Of a stretch of DNA of 7,881 nt, positions 1 to 5,100 are shown piece after piece; the stretch's first letter is position 1, and every line of letters begins with the position of its first letter. The DNA is from Candidatus Zhuqueibacterota bacterium 4484_188 (GTDB lineage: Bacteria; Calditrichota; Calditrichia; RBG-13-44-9). A model generated the notes under the pieces. It was not told the DNA's origin. It did not search any database and worked only from the letters and a program-made list of their open reading frames with translations. The stretch lies in NCBI GenBank assembly GCA_002049825.1, contig MVCZ01000138.1:1-7881 (forward strand), given 5' to 3'. The position numbers were made by a program, and so were the translations under genes.

Positions 1-317
1 ACTGCTGAGCGTGCCGGTGAGTTTTCCGAAAAGAACTCGGCATAAATTTCGTTCATGGCGGCAAAGTCGTTCATGTCTTTCAGGAAAACGGTTGTCTTCA
101 CCACCCGGGAAAGGTCGCTGCCCGCAGCTTTAAGCACCGCTTCCAGATTCCGGATGACCAGCCGCGTCTGCTTTTGAATGTCGTTCTCGGCTAACTTCCC
201 GGTCGCCGGGTCGATGGCAATTTGCCCGGCAGTGAAAATAAAATCGCCGGCAATTATCGCCTGGTTGTAGGGACCTACCGGTGTCGGCGCCTGATCGGTT
301 TTGACAATTTCCTTCAT
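1..317 (-). CDS. ridA: RidA family reactive intermediate deaminase, 3' end outside window
   Basis: RidA (YjgF/YER057c/UK114 family) hydrolyses the reactive enamine/imine intermediates released by PLP enzymes such as threonine dehydratase, in the cytoplasm. The visible 105 codons read MKEIVKTDQAPTPVGPYNQA, then an AGQIAIDPATGKL segment and a VVKTTVFLKDMNDF segment, and end in PARSA at the window edge. GPYNQA holds the conserved Tyr (residue 17), and the Arg of PARSA (residue 103) corresponds to the carboxylate-binding catalytic Arg. Family members are about 125 residues, so roughly the last 20, including the conserved C-terminal Glu, lie outside. The start at 317 is set by GAGGT at 324-328 with a 6-nt spacer. 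The gene follows yciO by 80 bp on the same strand, possibly as one transcript. Family is certain; the exact paralogue (RidA itself or an Rid subfamily) cannot be fixed without the missing end. Confidence 0.93.
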   Translation of the reverse strand, partial: MKEIVKTDQAPTPVGPYNQAIIAGDFIFTAGQIAIDPATGKLAENDIQKQTRLVIRNLEAVLKAAGSDLSRVVKTTVFLKDMNDFAAMNEIYAEFFSENSPARSA

Positions 318-349
318 TTTGTTACCTCACATGTCCATTTTTCTTTTAG

Positions 350-372
350 AAGGGAAATCTACCGTTTCCCTT
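350..372. other. hairpin between yciO and ridA
   Basis: A perfect 8-bp inverted repeat, AAGGGAAA (350-357) and TTTCCCTT (365-372), with a 7-nt loop, fills part of the 80-bp gap between yciO and ridA. On the minus strand it is followed by an A-rich run rather than a U-run, so it is not a standard terminator for yciO. On the plus strand a T-rich stretch follows, but no plus-strand gene precedes it. It may be an mRNA processing or stability element, or chance. Confidence 0.35.
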
Positions 373-397
373 GATTTATTTATTCTGCATCAATGGG

Positions 398-1015
398 TTA
401 CTCAAGAAGTCGGTTGATATCGCCTTTCCCTTCCCGCAAAACCTCCACTTCATCATTCACCAGGCTCACAATGGTCGATTCGATGGGGTTGGGCAGCCAA
501 CCGGCATTTAAAAACATGCTCACCTCGGAATAATACCGGTCTTCTATTTCTACTGGATCGTTGAGCAGTTCCTCCGCACTCATGCTTACCGAAGTGTTTA
601 CCAGGGGGTAATTTAGTGCTTCCAAAAGTGCTTTGCTCACATTACAGTCGGGGATTCGAATACCGACTTCCTTGCGGCGGCTGAGCATAAGTTTAGGAAT
701 TTCACGGGTTGCCGGTAAAATAAAGGTGTAGGGTCCCGGCAGGCAATGGCGTAATATCCGGTAGGCAAAATTGGAGATTCGGGCATATCTGCTGGCTTGC
801 TGAATATTCAAAACAACCAGGCTGACCGGATCGAATTTGCTTTTACCTTTGAGCCGATACAGGTGCTCCAGTGCCTTTTTGTTGTATACGTTGCAACCAA
901 TCCCGTAAACAGTATCGGTTGGGTAAATAAGCAGACCACCGTTTTCCAGTACTTTAACTGCCTGGTTGATTGTTCGGGGATTGGGATTTTCAGTGTGAAT
1001 CTCAACGCTTTTCAT
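398..1015 (-). CDS. yciO: YciO-type Sua5/YrdC/TsaC family protein
   Basis: The 205-residue protein has the YrdC fold of L-threonylcarbamoyladenylate synthases, which make the TC-AMP intermediate of tRNA t6A37. Visible motifs are YPTDTVYGIG (31-40), PGPYTFIL (93-100), VGIRIP (117-122) and a C-terminal VLREGKGD. N-terminal layout, length and the INQAV...GG segment match E. coli YciO better than TsaC. The two elements that characterise active TsaC/Sua5 are altered: the K-x-R segment reads KGKSK (56-60), and the S-x-N tetrapeptide reads TSVS near 141-144. It is therefore best called YciO subfamily, whose role in t6A synthesis is doubtful, so a true TsaC may lie elsewhere. The ATG at 1015 matches the family's N-terminus but has only a weak Shine-Dalgarno. 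Upstream, TTGGAT-17-TATTTT is a poor promoter candidate. It lies downstream of the terminator of the T9SS gene and upstream of ridA. Confidence 0.88.
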   Translation of the reverse strand: MKSVEIHTENPNPRTINQAVKVLENGGLLIYPTDTVYGIGCNVYNKKALEHLYRLKGKSKFDPVSLVVLNIQQASRYARISNFAYRILRHCLPGPYTFILPATREIPKLMLSRRKEVGIRIPDCNVSKALLEALNYPLVNTSVSMSAEELLNDPVEIEDRYYSEVSMFLNAGWLPNPIESTIVSLVNDEVEVLREGKGDINRLLE

Positions 1016-1165
1016 GGTAAACCAACTTTCGTCACTGCCGCCCGATTATCGAACAATTAAAATAATTACCGGTGGCAAAATATCCAATAGTTAAATGCTT
1101 TTTTGCCGGTGGGAAAGAACGAGGTTCTAAAAACAAAAACTGTTTTTTAATAAAAATTACCGGTA

Positions 1166-1200
1166 CATAAAGAAACCCCGGAATGGCATTTCCCGGGGCT
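1166..1200 (-). terminator. rho-independent terminator of the T9SS gene
   Basis: On the minus strand the hairpin pairs CCCCGG (1193-1198 read in reverse) with CCGGGG (1176-1181); the inner AATGGCATT can extend the stem past a 2-nt bulge. It is followed directly by TTTCTTT. It lies about 70 bp past the stop at 1271, which suits termination of the secreted-protein gene before yciO. Confidence 0.75.
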
Positions 1201-1270
1201 TCTCTGTGTAAAATCCTCCCTTGGTCGCGTTGAAGCTGTCCAACTACTTGACAGCTAAAATCGGTTCATG

Positions 1271-1897
1271 CTATTTCATATAAACCACTTTACGTACGGC
1301 TTGTTGGTTTCCGGACTGCAAGCGAATCAGGTATGGTCCGGATGCCAGACCTTGTGGTTTCCAGACCACTTCGTGTTCGCCGGCAGTCTGTTTCCGATTT
1401 ACCAGCACGGAAATTTTTTGCCCTAACATATTGTAAACAGCTATTTCCACCTTCGAAGCCCGGGGTATATGATACCGAATTTGGGTAGCCGGGTTAAAAG
1501 GATTGGGATAGCTCGGGAAAAGCCGCAATCGATGAGCAACCAAACCCGATTGGAAATCATCGCCAATACTTACCAGATTGCCGTTCACCGCATCGACAAG
1601 ATATTCCTCATCCGGAGCCGTGGTTGAGTAATAGATAAATTTCCAGACACTTTTGGAGGGATCGGGACCGTACCACCAGCGAGTCAGTTCTGCCTGAACA
1701 AACACGCTGTCGTTTGTCTGGCGGTAAGTTGCCCCACCGGCTGCTTCCGCCACCGCTATTGCGGAATCGCTGTCTATCCACAAATCAGGTAAGGTAAGCG
1801 TGTCAGGTGCAGTCCAACCCGGATCGCCGTAAAACATCGGGTATTGTCCCTGCATGGCAACCATCTGCAGAGAATCCAGTGAGGGAGAATAGTACAC
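1271..1897 (-). CDS. C-terminal part of frameshifted T9SS secreted protein (sorting domain)
   Basis: This frame carries the second half of the secreted protein whose N-terminal part is 1803-3275. The first in-frame start is a GTG at 1897 with no Shine-Dalgarno, but homology-like similarity continues upstream (TQWWNCV precedes YYSPSL), so it is not an independent gene. It contains the second copy of an internal repeat (YYSPSL at 2-7, AEAAGG at 50-55, YLVDAVNGNLV at 99-109). It then has a T9SS type A / FlgD-like sorting domain at about 122-208: FPSYPNPFNPATQIRYHIP, VEIAVYNMLGQKI, AGEHEVVWK, GLASGPYLIRLQSG, and the terminal RKVVYMK. In the family this domain targets an exported protein through the outer membrane. 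The stop is TGA/TAA-type at 1271, and a terminator follows. Sorting domain is confident; function of the mature protein is not known. Confidence 0.8.
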   Translation of the reverse strand: MYYSPSLDSLQMVAMQGQYPMFYGDPGWTAPDTLTLPDLWIDSDSAIAVAEAAGGATYRQTNDSVFVQAELTRWWYGPDPSKSVWKFIYYSTTAPDEEYLVDAVNGNLVSIGDDFQSGLVAHRLRLFPSYPNPFNPATQIRYHIPRASKVEIAVYNMLGQKISVLVNRKQTAGEHEVVWKPQGLASGPYLIRLQSGNQQAVRKVVYMK

Positions 1898-2480
1898 GCA
1901 ATTCCACCACTGCGTACAGTTTGGCGTCTGATGCCCAAATTTGCGCCACTGCCAAGGCGTTTTGCGCCGCAGGTGCGGCAGTGGTTGGTGTGTTTAGTAT
2001 TTCCCCGGTCACAGCATCAATAACAATATTCAAACTATGTCCACTTGTATCCGAATAGTTAAAACCGGCAGGGAGAGCATGCGTAATTGATATTTTTCGT
2101 TTAATGTTTAACCGAATTGCTGGTAGTGTCTCAATTCGTTTGGCGTTCTCTTTACTGGTAAAATCCGGGTAGCCGAGGAAACCGTATGAATCGGCATCTG
2201 AATATTGTTGGCGGAAATTACTGCCACCCGCTGCTTCGGCAATGGTCATAACCGTGTCGCTGTTCAGCCAATTCAACGGTAAAGCGGTGGTGTCGTTTTC
2301 CTCCCAAGCTGTTGGGGTAATTGCCATAAAGTTTCCGGCAATTATCCAGGTGCGTTCCTCCATCAGCGAGGGAGAATAGAAACCGTACTGCCAGAAGAGC
2401 GAGTTCCCGGTTTCGTCCAAATCGCCGCCCAGACCAATTGCCGCTGCATCCGATGCCCAGGATTGTGCCGAAGCCTCCAC
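1568..2480 (-). repeat. two-copy internal protein repeat in the T9SS protein
   Basis: Two diverged copies share the same order of landmarks. Copy 1 (residues about 266-427 of the N-terminal part) has AQSWASDA, then FYSPSL, then W.NSDTVMTIAEAAGGSNFRQ, then VIDAVTGEIL. Copy 2 has AQIWASDA in the first frame, then YYSPSL, WIDSDSAIAVAEAAGG.TYRQ and LVDAVNGNLV in the second frame. Copy 2 has a shorter loop between WASDA and YSPSL. The IDA.TG.. ending recalls PepSY domains, but assignment is tentative. Confidence 0.7.
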
Positions 2481-3275
2481 CATCGGGAACGGATCCCGTG
2501 CCGTTTGGGAAAAAACTTTGGACAAAGAAATGTCAATTCCGCTCACTTGCGAACCTGTTGATACGGTAACACTGTCCGGCATCAGGTCATTATTTGCATC
2601 ATAAGACCCCAGTGCGCTGCCATCCCTTATTTCTATTTCGCCCCAGCGGTCAACGTAAAAATCCTTGATGCCCACAACCCAGTAAGTCCCGGCAGGAACA
2701 TAGTCAATGGTATAGTTTCCATCGGGCGCGGGAACGACAATACCAACTTTCGGGTCACTTTCCTCTTCACTAAATGGGTTGGCATCAAACAACCCCACCA
2801 TAGCACCGGCAGGCGTGTTTCCCGGATAACTTACCGTACCGGAAACCTGACCGGTGGGCAGGCTGCTTCCGGTAGAAAACACCAGGCTGGCGGGCATGTC
2901 TAATGAATCACCGCCCTGGCTGACGGCGTTGACCACCACAAATAAGTATTGGGTGTTTTCCGCCAGATGTAAATTGTGGATGTATACCGTTTTTAAATCG
3001 GGGCTCATGGTAATGGAATCCGGAGAGCCAATCAATGAGTCCGGATATAAAAGCAAGTTGATAAAAAAATCTTCCGGAAAAGGAAAATGGGCTGAGGTAT
3101 CTACCGTGTTGCTGAAAGTAATCGAAAAAGTTGCAGCCGTATCTACACCTGCGGTTCCGTTTACCGGAACAGAAGAAACAACTGAAAATTGCGCGAATGA
3201 AAGTGTCGTGATTAATAAAACAGATGATAAAGTTAGGATGAACAAAAAACGTGGGGAATTGAAACGAGTACACAT
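1803..3275 (-). CDS. N-terminal part of frameshifted secreted T9SS protein (Ig-like Big_5, carboxypeptidase-regulatory-like, repeat)
   Basis: ATG at 3275 is fixed by AAGGAGT (3282-3288) with a 6-nt spacer. Residues 1-28 are a Sec signal peptide (RF...LFILTLSSVLLITTLSFA, likely cut before Q29). Residues about 30-135 resemble a Big_5/SbsA Ig-like domain (VPVNGTAGVDTAATFSITFS; ENTQYLFVV). Residues 142-205 look like a carboxypeptidase-regulatory-like fold (VSGTVSYPG...GNYTIDYVPAGTYWVVGIKD). A DxNxDxxxD loop at 226-234 could bind calcium. Residues about 266-427 are the first copy of a repeat ending in a PepSY-like IDAVTGEIL. The second copy starts at 441 (AQIWASDA) and is lost after K452-L453; the frame then runs out of phase for about 38 residues. 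Restoring one base near 1905-1925 joins it to 1271-1897 as a protein of about 667 residues. No enzyme active site was recognised. Confidence 0.8.
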   Translation of the reverse strand: MCTRFNSPRFLFILTLSSVLLITTLSFAQFSVVSSVPVNGTAGVDTAATFSITFSNTVDTSAHFPFPEDFFINLLLYPDSLIGSPDSITMSPDLKTVYIHNLHLAENTQYLFVVVNAVSQGGDSLDMPASLVFSTGSSLPTGQVSGTVSYPGNTPAGAMVGLFDANPFSEEESDPKVGIVVPAPDGNYTIDYVPAGTYWVVGIKDFYVDRWGEIEIRDGSALGSYDANNDLMPDSVTVSTGSQVSGIDISLSKVFSQTARDPFPMVEASAQSWASDAAAIGLGGDLDETGNSLFWQYGFYSPSLMEERTWIIAGNFMAITPTAWEENDTTALPLNWLNSDTVMTIAEAAGGSNFRQQYSDADSYGFLGYPDFTSKENAKRIETLPAIRLNIKRKISITHALPAGFNYSDTSGHSLNIVIDAVTGEILNTPTTAAPAAQNALAVAQIWASDAKLYAVVELRVLFSLTGFSADGCHAGTIPDVLRRSGLDCT

Positions 3276-3315
3276 AGTAAGACTCCTTGATTTATACTTT
3301 CAAAAAGTTTTCTTT

Positions 3316-3344
3316 AAAAAAGCATAACGATATTATTATCGTCA
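3316..3344 (-). terminator. AT-rich hairpin with U-run upstream of the T9SS gene
   Basis: On the minus strand TGACGATA-ATAA-TATCGTTA (3344 to 3325) forms an 8-bp stem with one G-U pair, followed after three bases by six Ts (3321-3316). It could be the late terminator of the csrA/membrane-protein transcript or a leader element of the T9SS gene, whose ATG is 41 bp further on. The stem is AT-rich, so strength is doubtful. The rest of the 267-bp gap (3276-3542) is AT-rich; it also holds a small perfect hairpin AGCAAT-AAAA-ATTGCT at 3383-3398 and no convincing promoter. Confidence 0.4.
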
Positions 3345-3542
3345 CAACTTTTTATCACATAAGGACAGAATTATTTTACAATAGCAATAAAAATTGCTCT
3401 TGAAAAACAGTGTAAATTAAATAGCTATTCGGATATGCTAAATTGTACAGGAACGCGTCAATATATTATTATTCGGGAATTATAAATGCTGCAATATGTT
3501 TTACAGACATCCAAAAAACACTGTGAGATATGGGTAAATTGC

Positions 3543-3971
3543 TCAGGATTTTGTGGGGGGGAATTTTGTCCGGTGCCGCAGGGCAATGCCCAGGTTCCAT
3601 AAAAATAGCAGGATGATCATTCCGTTTAAGAGTACTATCTTTAATGGGAAAGAAAAAACTCGTTTTGCCGTAGCCATGTTTTTCATTTCGGGAAACACCG
3701 CTACGATCAGCAGAAGCATGATACCGAGAACGACAATAAATTTTCTTTGCAACCATTTTTCTCTTTTAAAATAATAGTGATTGTAAACAATTAGTAATAC
3801 CCCGGAGATTAAGAGAATTAAAAATGCTGGCACGGTAATAAAGTAAAATATGCGGATTGTGACTGACGGAATGGAAGATGAAGAAAAAATGAAGATCCAG
3901 AAGTCATGAATGAAAAAACCGCCAAAGCACATAAAGCTGAAATAGTGAACGAAGCGGAGAAAAAATATCAT
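3543..3971 (-). CDS. small four-helix integral membrane protein, function unknown
   Basis: The 142-residue protein has four hydrophobic segments at about 4-29, 41-63, 76-94 and 109-130, separated by short basic or polar loops (YFKREKWLQRK, KNMATAKR) and a basic tail (LRHRTKFPPTKS). It has no signal peptide cleavage site. The layout, with a His in TM1 (H9 in RFVHYFSFMCFGG) and a Lys at the start of TM3 (K77), vaguely recalls HemJ, CopD or DUF2269-type four-helix proteins, but similarity is too weak to assign. The start at 3971 lies 9 nt beyond the csrA stop and has no Shine-Dalgarno, so translation may depend on reinitiation after csrA. An ATGA overlapping the csrA stop is in another frame that soon closes. 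Composition is AT-rich like csrA. The gene is probably real because four evenly spaced helices would be unlikely by chance. Confidence 0.7.
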   Translation of the reverse strand: MIFFLRFVHYFSFMCFGGFFIHDFWIFIFSSSSIPSVTIRIFYFITVPAFLILLISGVLLIVYNHYYFKREKWLQRKFIVVLGIMLLLIVAVFPEMKNMATAKRVFSFPLKIVLLNGMIILLFLWNLGIALRHRTKFPPTKS

Positions 3972-3980
3972 TCAAAATAA

Positions 3981-4217
3981 TCATTTTTTATTTTTTTTAA
4001 AAATCTGGGCAGCTTTTTTTAGCTCGTCCGATGAGGTTTCGGCTGCCCGAATGTTTTCCTCTTTAATTCTGTCATAAACTTCTTCGCGAAAAATTTCTAC
4101 ATCTCGTGGAGCAATAACACCCAATTTTACCTGTTTACCATCAATATCAACAATGGTAATGGTGATATCTTCACCAATATTTATTGCTTCGCCTAACCTC
4201 CTTGTTAAAACTAACAT
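3981..4217 (-). CDS. csrA: carbon storage regulator CsrA
   Basis: CsrA is a dimeric RNA-binding protein that binds ANGGA motifs, typically at ribosome binding sites, and controls translation or mRNA decay. The protein opens MLVLTRRLGEAINIGEDITI, followed by GKQVKLGVIAPRDVEIFREEVYDRI. The key RNA-contact residues L4, R6 and R44 are all present in the expected positions. At 78 residues it is longer than the usual 60-70; the extra Lys-rich tail (about 62-78, ending FKKNKK) is poorly conserved in the family. The start at 4217 is the canonical MLxLTR start, preceded by a modest GGGGT Shine-Dalgarno (4224-4228). A sigma70-like promoter lies about 30-55 bp upstream. CsrA genes often sit beside fliW or flagellar genes; neither is visible here, and instead a membrane-protein gene follows after 9 nt. 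Confidence 0.96.
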   Translation of the reverse strand: MLVLTRRLGEAINIGEDITITIVDIDGKQVKLGVIAPRDVEIFREEVYDRIKEENIRAAETSSDELKKAAQIFKKNKK

Positions 4218-4245
4218 AGAATTACCCCATTCTTATGTTTTAGAA

Positions 4246-4274
4246 AATTTAATTAACTAGGAATAAAAAGTCAA
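4246..4274 (-). promoter_or_regulatory. sigma70-like promoter of csrA
   Basis: On the minus strand TTGACT (4274-4269, five of six consensus bases) is followed after exactly 17 bp by TAAATT (4251-4246, four of six). The -10 ends 28 bp before the csrA ATG, leaving a leader of about 20 nt. This is the best promoter match seen in the window. Confidence 0.5.
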
Positions 4275-4336
4275 CCCCTAAAGTGAACTTTCTGTTAGAG
4301 TTTACTCACGGGTATGAATAGAATGATCAATTCATT

Positions 4337-4380
4337 GCCTGCCCGGCTCTGCCGGCAAACGGGCAGGCGGCAGGCAGGGG
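4337..4380. repeat. GC-rich inverted repeat, REP-like
   Basis: GCCTGCCCG (4337-4345) and CGGGCAGGC (4360-4368) form a perfect 9-bp stem around a loop containing GCCGGC; the following GGCAGGCAGG (4369-4378) can compete for pairing with GCCTGCC. The block is strongly GC-rich inside an AT-rich spacer. The 4218-4608 gap otherwise holds the csrA promoter, a perfect CCGGAATTCCGG palindrome at 4417-4428, and the terminator at 4518-4553; no gene is seen. A dispersed intergenic repeat family is likely but cannot be proved from one copy. Confidence 0.55.
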
Positions 4381-4517
4381 TCGTTCCTTCCTCGCCCGTA
4401 TGCCGCCGGTGTTAATCCGGAATTCCGGTAGAAGCAATTGCGTTTAGATGTAACGGAAATCAGTTAGCATCGCAATCATTTCTGCTTTAAACTCATGTAC
4501 AGATTAAACCGGATGAT

Positions 4518-4553
4518 AAAAAAAACAGGCTGCCGCTCCCCATCGGCAACCTG
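4518..4553 (-). terminator. rho-independent terminator of the chaperone operon
   Basis: Stem CAGGCTGCCG (4526-4535) pairs with CGGCAACCTG (4544-4553), ten positions with one C-A mismatch and an 8-nt loop. On the minus strand it is followed at once by eight Ts (4525-4518). It begins 55 bp past the dnaK-grpE stop. The plus side also has a T-run (4555-4559), so it could work in both directions. Confidence 0.9.
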
Positions 4554-4608
4554 CTTTTTGTTTAAACAAAGCCCCCTAAAGTTGATTGGATTTTTCACCA
4601 GGATCGAA

Positions 4609-5100
4609 TCAATTCTCTTCCTCCGGTTCAACATAATTACCAACCACCGTTTTACTGGGGCGGACCAAACGATCCCTGAGCATATATCCTTCCTGAAAGA
4701 CGCTGAGCACCTTGTTGTGATTTTTCTTCTCGGTGGTGTTTTGCAGCATCATTGCCTCGTGGATTTGCGGATCGAATTCCTTCCCCAACGCCTCGATTTT
4801 TTCCAGCCCCTCAGTTTTTAATGTTTGATAGAGTTTATTATAAATCATCTTGGCGCCTTCGAGAACTGCCTGGTCATTGCTACCTTCCTCCGATTTGGCA
4901 AGCATGTGGTCAAAATCGTCCAGAACCGGTAGTAAGCGTTTTATCATTTCCGTTTTCAAATAATCGGAGAATTCGATTTTTTCCCGTTCAACCCGCTTGC
5001 GGTAATTGACAAATTCCGCACGGAGGCGCAGAAACTGGTCGTGCAGTTCTTCGTATTTTTTATGATACTCCTCGTATTTTTCTTTGTAAGCTTCACCGGC
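4609..5100 (-). other. grpE: GrpE domain of the fusion, without its own start
   Basis: Residues 629-791 (163 aa) cover a nearly full-length GrpE (family about 170-200 aa), lacking only the variable acidic N-terminus, which the linker may replace. No ATG, GTG or TTG occurs in frame from codon 597 to the middle of the coiled coil, and the ATG at codon 596 has no Shine-Dalgarno. The domain can therefore only be made as part of the fusion, unless the ribosome or the true sequence shifts frame at the A7 run. Confidence 0.85.

Noticed and set aside
3971..3984. ATGA overlap of csrA stop with a coupled start
   Set aside because: The frame opened by that ATG closes after about 25 codons and has no membrane helices; the real downstream frame starts at 3971.
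4417..4428. Perfect CCGGAATTCCGG palindrome as an operator
   Set aside because: It is far from the csrA promoter and a single short palindrome; no second copy in the window.
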